Assembly: GCA_021769555.1 (NCBI GenBank)
Contig: JAETSR010000018.1
Coordinates: forward strand, 1-37,728
Direction of reading: 5' to 3'
Length of the DNA stretch: 37,728 nucleotides
DNA from: Clostridiaceae bacterium
GTDB lineage: Bacteria; Bacillota; Clostridia; Oscillospirales; Acutalibacteraceae
The notes under the pieces were generated by a model, which had not been told where the DNA came from, made no database searches, and saw nothing but the letters and a program-made list of their open reading frames with translations. This document shows, piece after piece, positions 30,526-37,164 of this stretch. Both the position numbers and the translations under genes were made by a program. How positions within the stretch are numbered: position 1 is the first letter of the stretch; each line of letters opens with the position of its first letter.

Positions 30526-30719
30526 ACTGCCAGCTCCTTTCCTGGGCTACGGCGGTTCCAGGCCGCTGCCGCATAGGACGGCTTTCCAAAAAAACCAGTC
30601 CTGCACCCACACCGTGTGCAGATGACAAAAAATATAAGTTCTGCACAAAGCCGCCCAATCGCCCAATCATCGTTTATAAAAGCTTCGCCCCCACAAAAAG
30701 GGCAGGATTTCAGCTCCAT
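30498..30719 (-). CDS. Lar-like zinc-ribbon protein 2
   Basis: The start is ATG 30719 after AGGAGG (73 residues). It has MELKSCPFCGGEAF, then VICTRCGCRTG and AAAAWNRR, the Lar-family layout. Lar from Rac prophage counters type I restriction, so an early anti-restriction role is possible. It overlaps both neighbours, as usual in this tightly packed operon. Confidence 0.82.
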   Translation of the reverse strand: MELKSCPFCGGEAFINDDWAIGRLCAELIFFVICTRCGCRTGFFGKPSYAAAAWNRRSPGKELAVWHPKNKNA

Positions 30720-30904
30720 GCCAGCCTCCTTTCCCAATCCCCGCATACCTCGCAGGGGTTCATGATTTGCATTTTCTTCCAGCACACGGGGGAGTCGATG
30801 TCTAATCCCCAAAACCGGCAGGTGCAGCAGGCCCGCTCCCCGGTTTCCAGTATCCTGTCGGCTTTCCCGCACCTGCTGCAGGTATAGGGCCAATTACAGA
30901 CCAT
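30710..30904 (-). CDS. Cysteine-rich small early protein
   Basis: The start is ATG 30904, eight bases after GGGAGG (64 residues). There are four cysteine pairs (YTCSRCGKA, ERACCTCRFWG, DSPVCWKK, NPCEVCGDW), which suggest one or two zinc sites. No family is recognised. Its end overlaps the start of the Lar-like gene. Confidence 0.72.
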   Translation of the reverse strand: MVCNWPYTCSRCGKADRILETGERACCTCRFWGLDIDSPVCWKKMQIMNPCEVCGDWERRLAWS

Positions 30905-30940
30905 CCGCGCCCACCTCCCTACCATGTCCTCGTTCTGCAT

Positions 30941-31231
30941 TTACACGGGCTTGTGGCCGTTGCCTCCCCTTGTGTCCAGGGCGTCCCTTACTACCCGGGA
31001 AACCATCCAGTAAAGCACCGGCAGGAACAGGGCGAACACCTCGCCACCTAGCGCCTCATATCCTCGCTCGGCAAGGGCATGGGCTTGTCCGGCCCGGAAA
31101 AGCAGAAAGCCTGCTAAAGTCAGGGCGGCGTATTTGACGAGGATTCTGACGGAAACGTGTTCCCGGAGCCGCCATTTCTGCCGTTTTATGTAGGGGTTGA
31201 CCGGGACTCGGCGCTCAATTTTCAGCAGCAT
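30941..31231 (-). CDS. Small membrane protein of the early operon
   Basis: The 96-residue protein has a basic N-terminus and two membrane helices (about residues 31-48, ILVKYAALTLAGFLLFRA, and 63-80, VFALFLPVLYWMVSRVV). The last residues, GNGHKPV, are encoded by part of the intergenic repeat found at 30079 and 31513. GGGGAGGGG lies before ATG. Function unknown; superinfection exclusion is one possibility for early phage membrane proteins. Confidence 0.75.
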   Translation of the reverse strand: MLLKIERRVPVNPYIKRQKWRLREHVSVRILVKYAALTLAGFLLFRAGQAHALAERGYEALGGEVFALFLPVLYWMVSRVVRDALDTRGGNGHKPV

Positions 31232-31479
31232 AAACCCCTCCCCTTAATCGTGATTTTCTCATGGCAGCAGGCCCCGAAGTTGTCCTCGTCCATTCCCGTG
31301 CGCCGAAACTCGTCCTCGTTGTAGATGTCCGCGCAGTTGAGAATTCCGGGTGTGCGGTCGGGGTGGTACATCTGAAACAGTTTGTCCGCGCCGGGCCTGT
31401 CCAGGGCCTCAATTTCCGTCCAGCCGCCCTGGTAGGGGTAACGGGGGTCGGTGCCGTAGGTGTAGTAAAATTTTGACAT
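31222..31479 (-). CDS. Conserved-looking small phage protein
   Basis: The start is ATG 31479, preceded by AAAGGAG (85 residues). It has a well-defined sequence (MSKFYYTYGTDPRYPYQGGW, HPDRTPGILNCADIYNEDEF) that looks like a compact globular domain. I associate this pattern with small proteins of Firmicutes mobile elements but know no function. It overlaps the membrane protein gene. Confidence 0.78.
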   Translation of the reverse strand: MSKFYYTYGTDPRYPYQGGWTEIEALDRPGADKLFQMYHPDRTPGILNCADIYNEDEFRRTGMDEDNFGACCHEKITIKGRGLCC

Positions 31480-31512
31480 GGTGACGCTCCTTTCCGTTTG
31501 ACTGCCTACCCC

Positions 31513-31583
31513 ACTCTGCGTTTCCACGGGCTTGTGACCGTTGCCCCGGAGGGCAGCCGCATTAGGGCGGGGCCTATGGCCCC
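31513..31583 (-). repeat. Structured intergenic repeat, copy 2
   Basis: This is the second copy of the element at 30079-30148, here in the 140-bp gap after the MuB-like gene. It keeps both hairpins (GGGGCC-N3-GGCCCC at 31569-31583; TGCCC-N4-GGGCA) with different loop bases. A third, partial copy (about 35 bp) overlaps the junction near 30935-30970. Confidence 0.6.
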
Positions 31584-31619
31584 ATTTTGTTAAGCTCTTA
31601 ATCCCCGGTTAAAAGTAAT

Positions 31620-32579
31620 TTACACCACGCCTATGCCCATATTGCGGGCCATGTTGTACAACCCTGTATAGGTAATATCCTCGTTGTTTACGGCGTTGTT
31701 ATAGACATTCACAGCGCCCCGGACGCCCCATTTGCTTTGACAGATGCCATGCAGGAAAGCGGCCTCCTTTTTCTGGCCCTCCTCGGCCAGTTTGGGGAAA
31801 AGGGCCTTTACGTCCTCGGCTGTGACCTTGTGGGTGCTGTAAAAGCGGTTCATGCGGATACGGGAGAACAGCTGCGCGAACCGGGCCTCCTGCTTGCCCA
31901 CCATGCGGGTGTATGTCTCGGTGTTGCCGATCAGCGCGATCCCCACGCCCTGCTGCCCGGTAATGGGGTTGGGGTCTGTCCATGTGCGTATCTCCTCCAG
32001 CGCCCGCAGCTGCAGGTGCTGGGCCTCGTCAATGATGATTACCCGGTTGGTGCCCTCCAGCTTCTCCCGGATGGAAAGGGCCAGCTCCAGCTTGCTGCGG
32101 CTTTCCGGCACCCGCAGCGCCCGCGCCAGCATCTTCAAGAGGTTGCCCAGGGTGCCGATGCTGGGGGTAGCCTGTATGTACACACTGCTGGTGGGGTTGT
32201 CCCTCACAAACTTTTCCGCGCCCTTGGTCTTGCCGATGCCTGCGTCCCCGTGGATAATGACCATGCCCTTTTCCAGCTGGCAATAGCGGATCAGCTTGTA
32301 CACATCCTCGGAAATGGAGGTGGGGATATAGTCCTGGATGGGCTTATAGGGCAGGGCCTTTTCCGTGCTGGCGTCCTGTTCGTCCTGGGCCTTGAAAAAC
32401 TCCTCCAGCTTGCTTTCCAGGGCTGAAATATCGCCGTTGTCGTACATACTGCGGCGGTATTGGGAAAGGGCCGTCTGGCTGATACCCATAAGGGGCGCAG
32501 CCTTGGCCTGGCTGATCTGCCTGTCCTGCAAAAACTGCTCCACCCTTGCCTGCAATGCGCTGTTATAAACCTTACTCAT
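31620..32579 (-). CDS. MuB-like AAA+ ATPase, transposition target selector
   Basis: The start is ATG 32579, after GGAGG and overlapping the transposase stop (319 residues). An N-terminal HTH (residues 20-45, ISQAKAAPLMGISQTALSQY) is followed by a AAA+ domain with Walker A GDAGIGKT (111-118) and Walker B IIIDEAQ (181-187). This is the MuB arrangement: non-specific DNA binding, then ATP-dependent filament formation that captures target DNA and activates MuA. Length is similar to MuB (312). Confidence 0.95.
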   Translation of the reverse strand: MSKVYNSALQARVEQFLQDRQISQAKAAPLMGISQTALSQYRRSMYDNGDISALESKLEEFFKAQDEQDASTEKALPYKPIQDYIPTSISEDVYKLIRYCQLEKGMVIIHGDAGIGKTKGAEKFVRDNPTSSVYIQATPSIGTLGNLLKMLARALRVPESRSKLELALSIREKLEGTNRVIIIDEAQHLQLRALEEIRTWTDPNPITGQQGVGIALIGNTETYTRMVGKQEARFAQLFSRIRMNRFYSTHKVTAEDVKALFPKLAEEGQKKEAAFLHGICQSKWGVRGAVNVYNNAVNNEDITYTGLYNMARNMGIGVV

Positions 32580-34542
32580 TGTCAAAGCCTCCATTTCGTT
32601 TCATTGCGTTTCTATTCATAACATCCAGGTCAGGCCCGCCCACTGCCTTAAGTAGCGGCTCCTCGTTGGGCCTTTGCAACTCCAGCACTTTGGGCCGGGG
32701 TTCCGGGATGATCCGGGCCGTTTGGTTTTCATGGGCCTGCTCCAACACCAATTCCAGGGCGGTACGCCTGCCGAAAGCCTGTACTGTGCTGGCCTCCAGG
32801 GCCTCTTTGGTAATGCGCTCCAGCCGCCGCACCTTGCCCATGGCCTGCTTGACTTCTTCCTTGCTGGCCCCGTAGGTGAGCACCGCTGTATTATCCACAG
32901 GCACCTCCATGATGAAGCGATCCTCCAGGTCATATACCCGCACAGCGCTCAAATCATCGGGGTCATAGCGGAAATACACCTTTTCGCCCATATAGTTAAA
33001 GATAAAATCATCGTTCCAGTAGTCAAGCCGCTGGCCCGCGATGTCCAGATGCACCCCACGCCGGGTGACCTTCTGTACCCTGGCGCTGCGCATGAGCATA
33101 AGGTTCAAGTCCTCGGCCCCGGCCACCCGCTTGGTGTGCAGGTTTTCATTGTAGACCTGCTGGCGGGGCTTGCCGTGGTCTGCGGTTACCTCGCCGCCAT
33201 AGGGCTGCTGGTTGAAATACCCGTCCAGCAGGGTATCCACCGTGTCGGTGAAAGTAGCGTCCAGGGGGATTTCCCCATTTTTCAGCACACCCTTGAGCTT
33301 TTCCGGCTTTTCCACCACGTTGCCGCCCGTGTAGGTCTCAAACAGGCGGGACAGTTGGTCTTTCACATCCCGGAAGCGCCGCTCTATGATTTTCGCCTTG
33401 GCGTTCTTTACGATGGCATTTGTCATCTTGATGCCCAGCCGCTCAAATACCGGGGGCACTTCAAAGCGCTCCTCGCCGTCCTTGGGCTTTTTCTTCCGGT
33501 GGCCCAGGCCGCCAATGTCGTGGGTCAAAAACTCGCGGCCATTGTCCACATAGATATTCTCCGGGATGCCGTATTTCAAAATGCCCTTGCGCAGCGCGAT
33601 CAGTGTGGACTGGCTGCTGGGGGCCGTGGTGACGTGCCATCCGGTATAGAATCCCGACCGGGCGTCAAAGAAAGCCGTAAGGTACAGCCGGTGGAGCTGG
33701 CCGTTCTCGCCCTGGGTGATAACGTCAAAGGTGTGGTTGTCTGCCACCCACCACTCGTTGCTGGCCATGGCCTCATATGTACGCCGGATATATGGGGTGC
33801 AGCGGTCACGGAAAGCTTTCTGGCCCTGTCGGCCTAATACTTCCATGGGTTCGGGGATGTCGCGCTGTATCCTGCGCCAGAATGTGGAATAGGTGGGGAT
33901 ATCTGCCACCAGCTCCGGAGCCATTTTCTGGAAGTATCTCAAGGTGTACTCATAGCACTTTTGGATGGGGTGCTGGGCCTCATCCAGGTAAAAGCTTTGA
34001 AATACATCCCACACCACATCGGCTATGCTGCTAGCGCCCTGGCGGCCCTTGCCGCGCTTGTCAATAAGAGCCTCCAGGCCCTGCGTTTCCATCTGCTTCT
34101 TTTTGCGGTAAAGAGTCTTTACTGAAAAAGTGTGCTCTGGATCGGTTTTAGCGCAAAGAGCGACAAACTTGTCATCGGCCTCGGCCTTATCCCCTGGATA
34201 GCGGTCACGGTAATTTCCCCACTCCTTGAGGGTCTTTTCCCACCACATGATTTCCTGGCGTTCGCTGTCTGTGTAGTGGTCGAAGGGTTTGTCCTTTTTG
34301 CCAGTAGATTTTGCCGCCTTTGGCAAACTGGCCTTTACCTGGGCAAAGTATTTTTCTTGTATAGGTTTATCCAAAACACTAATCGCAAACAGGTAAGCAG
34401 GTGAGTTAAACTCATTGTAAACGCACTCTGCTTCAAGTTTGCCGCTTTTAGCCCAGCGCTGGATAGTTCTTTCATCTTTGTTATAAAGTTTGGCAACTTC
34501 CTTGGTCGTGAGCCTGGTTTCCACTTTATCACCGTCTTTCAT
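32572..34542 (-). CDS. MuA-like DDE transposase
   Basis: The 656-residue protein (MuA is 663) has an N-terminal HTH (LTTKEVAKLYNKDERTIQRW) and a linker domain with a second helical DNA-binding part. The RNase H-like core has catalytic residues Asp268 (WWVADNHTF), Asp333 (IYVDNGREF) and Glu387 (AKIIERRFRD), very close to MuA D269/D336/E392. A C-terminal beta barrel and a charged tail follow, the latter expected to contact the MuB protein. It joins phage ends to target DNA for integration and replicative transposition. Confidence 0.97.
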   Translation of the reverse strand: MKDGDKVETRLTTKEVAKLYNKDERTIQRWAKSGKLEAECVYNEFNSPAYLFAISVLDKPIQEKYFAQVKASLPKAAKSTGKKDKPFDHYTDSERQEIMWWEKTLKEWGNYRDRYPGDKAEADDKFVALCAKTDPEHTFSVKTLYRKKKQMETQGLEALIDKRGKGRQGASSIADVVWDVFQSFYLDEAQHPIQKCYEYTLRYFQKMAPELVADIPTYSTFWRRIQRDIPEPMEVLGRQGQKAFRDRCTPYIRRTYEAMASNEWWVADNHTFDVITQGENGQLHRLYLTAFFDARSGFYTGWHVTTAPSSQSTLIALRKGILKYGIPENIYVDNGREFLTHDIGGLGHRKKKPKDGEERFEVPPVFERLGIKMTNAIVKNAKAKIIERRFRDVKDQLSRLFETYTGGNVVEKPEKLKGVLKNGEIPLDATFTDTVDTLLDGYFNQQPYGGEVTADHGKPRQQVYNENLHTKRVAGAEDLNLMLMRSARVQKVTRRGVHLDIAGQRLDYWNDDFIFNYMGEKVYFRYDPDDLSAVRVYDLEDRFIMEVPVDNTAVLTYGASKEEVKQAMGKVRRLERITKEALEASTVQAFGRRTALELVLEQAHENQTARIIPEPRPKVLELQRPNEEPLLKAVGGPDLDVMNRNAMKRNGGFDNE

Positions 34543-34558
34543 GACCTGCCATCGTCAG

Positions 34559-34599
34559 CGCAGGGTGGTCATCCCCTGCGGACTGCCCCGTGGGGCAGT
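34559..34599 (-). promoter_or_regulatory. Two hairpins in the transposase leader
   Basis: In the 73-bp gap before the transposase gene are CGCAGGG / CCCTGCG (34559-34580) and ACTGCCCC / GGGGCAGT (34582-34599), side by side. The second ends close to the upstream gene and the first is about 16 bases from the transposase ATG, which has only a weak ribosome site. They could limit transposase translation or cause attenuation. Confidence 0.45.
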
Positions 34600-34615
34600 T
34601 TCGGCTTATCTCCAA

Positions 34616-35017
34616 CTAATGTTGAATTTTGAAGCTGTCAACAATCTCGCCGTCTTGGTTACGAACCATCAAGAACTTTCCGACTGGAAGCACTTCGACT
34701 TCTTGTCCAATATAGCCAGCCAGTTCTTGACTAAAGTACCATTTCTCATTAAAGCGGACGCCCTGCCTTTCTACACGTTGCGGCTCTAGGTCAAGGCGTT
34801 CTTTTGTCCAGGCTTCAAAGATACTTGAAACTACTATAGCGAGTGTTTCTAGGAGAGGACGGTTTTCTGTTTTAACAGGTACATACAAAACAAGGCCATC
34901 CTCAAAAAATATTCTGATGATATGATGGTCGCTTGGATCTAAAGAAACCTCAACGATACTGTCTTCCGCGCTTTTTATAGCGCACTCCATAATAAGAACA
35001 TACTTTTCTAACTCCAT
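34616..35017 (-). CDS. Unknown early protein between ner-like and transposase genes
   Basis: The start is ATG 35017, one base after the ner-like stop and preceded by AAAGGA (133 residues). It has a beta-rich pattern (SIVEVSLDPSDHHIIRIFFE, FNEKWYFSQELAGYIGQEVE, FLMVRNQDGEIVDSF). The N-terminal part resembles small DUF2442-like folds only loosely. Codons are more AT-rich than in the late genes. Function unknown. Confidence 0.75.
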   Translation of the reverse strand: MELEKYVLIMECAIKSAEDSIVEVSLDPSDHHIIRIFFEDGLVLYVPVKTENRPLLETLAIVVSSIFEAWTKERLDLEPQRVERQGVRFNEKWYFSQELAGYIGQEVEVLPVGKFLMVRNQDGEIVDSFKIQH

Positions 35018-35018
35018 C

Positions 35019-35237
35019 TTACGTTCCTTTCGCATCTGTAAAAATTTCCTCCACCTCGCAGTCCAAGGCCCTGGCTATCTCCCTGGCCCGCAGGTGGTTG
35101 ATCCGCTTGGTTTCTCCCCGTTCGATTCTGAGGACTGCGTTTCCAGGCAGCCCTGCACTTTTGGACAAGGCTTTCATACTAAGGCCAGCAGCTTCTCGCC
35201 GCCGTTTCAATTCCTGCACGTTGGTAACAAGAAACAT
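35019..35237 (-). CDS. Ner/Cro-like Xre regulator
   Basis: The 72-residue protein is almost entirely one HTH domain (LSMKALSKSAGLPGNAVLRI, then LRAREIARALDCEVEEIF). It is the first gene of the early operon, directly downstream of the promoter at 35275-35303, with GGAGGAG before the ATG. By position it corresponds to Mu ner or lambda cro: it should damp early transcription and repressor synthesis. Confidence 0.88.
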   Translation of the reverse strand: MFLVTNVQELKRRREAAGLSMKALSKSAGLPGNAVLRIERGETKRINHLRAREIARALDCEVEEIFTDAKGT

Positions 35238-35255
35238 TTACGCTCCTCCTTTCGT

Positions 35256-35335
35256 GTACTACTGTACGTATGTGATTATACCATGTACACAAGTACAAGT
35301 CAAGGGTTTTTTGAAATTTCTCTGTACATCTGTAC
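35256..35335. promoter_or_regulatory. Three operators GTAC-N4-GTAC in the genetic switch
   Basis: Copies are at 35256-35267, 35285-35296 and 35324-35335, each preceded or followed by T/A to give TGTAC-like halves. The middle copy lies inside the spacer of the early promoter, the first at its start site, the third over the -35 of the repressor promoter. This is the layout of a lysogeny switch controlled by the two divergent HTH proteins. Confidence 0.8.
35275..35303 (-). promoter_or_regulatory. Early promoter (leftward)
   Basis: On the minus strand: TTGACT (35298-35303), 17-bp spacer, perfect TATAAT (35275-35280). Transcription should begin near 35268, about 30 bases before the ner-like ATG. 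The second operator fills the spacer. Confidence 0.88.
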
Positions 35336-35352
35336 TTGTTTTCTGATATAAT
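35323..35352 (+). promoter_or_regulatory. Repressor promoter (rightward)
   Basis: TATAAT at 35347-35352 with an 18-bp spacer to TGTACA (35323-35328), which overlaps the third operator. The repressor ATG is 29 bases further. The poor -35 and the overlap suggest autoregulation. Confidence 0.7.
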
Positions 35353-35380
35353 TATTAAAAAAGCAAAGGTGGGGTTCTCT

Positions 35381-35938
35381 ATGGTATTTGCGGAAAGATT
35401 GAAAGTTCTGCGTGAATCGCAACAACTTAGCAGACAGGCACTTGCTGATGCAACCGGCCTATCTGTTCACAGTATTTCTAGTTATGAAAATGGTCGGCGC
35501 GAGCCTAACTCTAAGGCCCTTACTATACTTGAAAACTATTTCCAGGTTAGTGGGGCATACCTGCGTGGTGAAAGCGCAGATCGTTCTCGGCCTGCTGCGT
35601 GGGAGGACGCTGAAATAATGGAGGCCGTGCGGGAAAGCCTGCCCAAGCAGCTTGCTGGGCTGAATGATCTACTAAAAGAGTGTGCCGCCTCGGAGCAAAA
35701 ACACACCTTTGATATTTTGGTGGAGCTAGGGCATATCCTAAAGATAAAGGATACCAGCCAGCGGGCAGCGGCCATGGAACTAATCCAGGCCGTCTTTGCG
35801 GCCACTACACGCTGCATAGATGTCTGCGCTGGAGCTGGGGAGGATATTGATCCAGAAACACGGCCCCAGCAGGCACGGGATACCGCTATGAAAAGCTATG
35901 CAGAGGCGCTCCAAAAGGCTTTTTTTGTTCCCGAATAA
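35381..35938 (+). CDS. Phage repressor (c/CI-like Xre protein)
   Basis: The start is ATG 35381 after AAAGGTGGGG (185 residues). An N-terminal HTH (residues 5-58: RLKVLRESQQLSRQALADAT, SSYENGRREPNSKALTILEN) is followed by a helical C-terminal part without the Ser/Lys self-cleavage motif of LexA/CI. It is the only long plus-strand phage gene and diverges from the early operon, so it is the likely lysogeny repressor acting at the three GTAC-N4-GTAC sites. Lack of a peptidase domain suggests induction is not by RecA-driven cleavage. Confidence 0.9.
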   Translation: MVFAERLKVLRESQQLSRQALADATGLSVHSISSYENGRREPNSKALTILENYFQVSGAYLRGESADRSRPAAWEDAEIMEAVRESLPKQLAGLNDLLKECAASEQKHTFDILVELGHILKIKDTSQRAAAMELIQAVFAATTRCIDVCAGAGEDIDPETRPQQARDTAMKSYAEALQKAFFVPE

Positions 35939-35965
35939 CTACATTTGTACAAACAAATACCAGGA

Positions 35966-35991
35966 TATCACAAGTTTTTCGGCTTGTGATA
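35966..35991 (+). terminator. Hairpin after the repressor gene
   Basis: A perfect 9-bp stem (TATCACAAG / CTTGTGATA) with 8-base loop lies 28 bases after the stop, followed by GTTTT. It may be a weak terminator or transcript stabiliser. Confidence 0.45.
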
Positions 35992-35996
35992 GTTTT

Positions 35997-36029
35997 GGGA
36001 CAGAATCCCGCCTTTCGGGATTTTTTCCC
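35997..36029. promoter_or_regulatory. Pair of 13-bp palindromic operators, right copy
   Basis: GGGA-N5-TCCC occurs at 35997-36009 and 36017-36029, 20 bp apart, as at 550-582. The middle of the block (AATCCCG-N5-CGGGATT plus a T run, 36004-36026) could also act as a terminator for the repressor gene. Confidence 0.6.
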
Positions 36030-36039
36030 GCTTTTCTGC

Positions 36040-36640
36040 TGGTGCTCCAAGTCCATTAGGTGTACGGCGAGTGGCCGTATACCTGCTGAGAACAAAAAAT
36101 GGAGACGAGGTCACGAAACGTGACGGGGCCTCTGATATCTTTTAGGGCGTCCATTTTTATGGACATCCTTTGTGCTTTGCCATCTGTGAGGGGATGTTCT
36201 TTGTGTACACCCCTTTGTCCTATTTCCAGATGGGGCACTCAAAAGGTGATCACCCTTTGGGTGGGGTGATGCAATCTACCCACCTAGGGGTCGGTAAAGC
36301 GCCGATCCCTACAAAGGGCGTAAGTCTAATCTACACCCTTTGAACTCAAAAATGCGAGAGGAGGTCGCAAAACATGACCTCCCCACCGATTGAAAGGCAA
36401 TGACCCTACCCGGGAGTTAGTGTCATATCTTCAAATGGAAATTACACAAGTCTGACAGACAAAAAAGGGAAGACTGTAGCATTCGCCCCCCTGCATCATA
36501 ATAGGTGGTGGCGTTTTACCACCCCCTGCTAGGGTATGGAAAGGGAGTCTATTTTATGGACACCCTAGCAGATATTTGAGGGTTGGTGCTCCCCAAAGCA
36601 GGGAGTACCTCCGGGCTTTTAGAAGCCGTTTAAGCGCCCT
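36040..36640 (+). ncRNA. Candidate large structured non-coding RNA
   Basis: About 600 bp has no credible gene on either strand but a dense series of stems. These are 36059-36068/36074-36083 (10 bp), 36110-36115/36119-36124, 36149-36154/36159-36164, 36286-36294/36302-36310 (9 bp), 36361-36366/36376-36381, 36504-36509/36518-36523, 36526-36535/36562-36571 (10 bp, enclosing a further hairpin) and 36585-36593/36601-36609 (9 bp). Four stems contain G-U pairs that pair only if the plus strand is transcribed. Large ornate RNAs (GOLLD and ROOL classes) are known from phages of Firmicutes, but I cannot assign a class. No clear promoter is seen. Confidence 0.5.
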
Positions 36641-37134
36641 CATTTTATGAGTGATAATAAAAATCAGCTCCGACATTTTGAAAATCTCTCGCCTGGACAA
36701 AACACCCCGAAAACCTAGTGTTTTCTAAGCGCCGACACGTTTTCTTAGCCCCGACAGATTTTGTCGAGGCTCTTTTCGCTTAAAAGCAAAAAGCAAGCCC
36801 TTTAAGCGGCGTTTGGGCGTGTTCGCTTAAAGGGCTTTTGTTATTTTCTTAAAATCCGCTTAAACCGCGCCAGTGCTGGGTTTGTGCGGTTTCTTAAAAG
36901 GTTTTGTGCGTGGCCTTAAACGCTTCTAAAAGGTAAATTTGAACGGTTGACGGTTTTGCGCCGCGCAGGCCGCTTTGGGGCCGAAAACGGGCAAAAAAAT
37001 TTTGCAATCCCATTTTGCGAGATTGCAAAATTTCCACCAATATTCAAGTGGTTTTCCGCGAAAAAACCTAGTATTTAAGCCGTTTTCCGGAGTTTTCCAC
37101 ATTTTTTCATGTTGAAAAGTAGGCCCGTCCTGGA
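36641..37134. other. Gene-free right-end region with short repeats
   Basis: No credible gene is present. The region holds three AGCNCCGACA motifs (36666, 36728, 36747), several CGCTTAAA octamers (36777, 36801 inverted, 36824, 36857), a terminator hairpin and a 13-bp perfect inverted repeat (36997-37009/37021-37033). In Mu the corresponding end carries transposase binding sites. Which of these motifs is bound by the transposase is unknown. Confidence 0.6.
36795..36837. terminator. Perfect 14-bp terminator hairpin near the right end
   Basis: Arms 36795-36808 and 36824-36837 pair without mismatch around a 15-base loop. T-rich sequence follows on the plus strand (TTGTTATTTTCTT) and GCTTTTTGCTTTT on the minus strand. 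It would stop the candidate RNA transcript and shield the early region from host transcription. The stem contains the CGCTTAAA octamer in both arms. Confidence 0.75.
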
Positions 37135-37160
37135 TTTCTCACTCTTCACGAAAACTTACA
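37135..37160 (-). repeat. Right terminal inverted repeat
   Basis: Read on the minus strand from 37160 it begins TGTAAG and ends TGAGAAA, matching the left end at 20 of 26 positions. The last dinucleotide on the plus strand is CA, as in Mu-family elements. Confidence 0.75.
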
Positions 37161-37164
37161 GCCT

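Larger units (their letters stand above)
117..37160. mobile_element. Mu-like transposable prophage, apparently complete
   Basis: The element is bounded by an imperfect inverted repeat: 117-142 and the complement of 37135-37160 match at 20 of 26 positions. Both start TGTA and carry TGAGAAA at the same distance (19 bases) from the end. Inside are a MuA-like DDE transposase, a MuB-like ATPase, Mor, GemA, gp25/26/27-like genes and complete head, tail and lysis modules. Gene order is reversed relative to the Mu map: early genes lie at the right of the window and late genes run leftward. The structural genes resemble PBSX/SPP1 rather than Mu. The 5-bp flanks of these exact termini are not identical, so the end positions are uncertain by a few bases. 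Confidence 0.9.

Noticed and set aside
36056-36238. 60-codon minus-strand frame in the candidate RNA region
   Set aside because: No ribosome site and no protein-like pattern. The stretch is built of inverted repeats.
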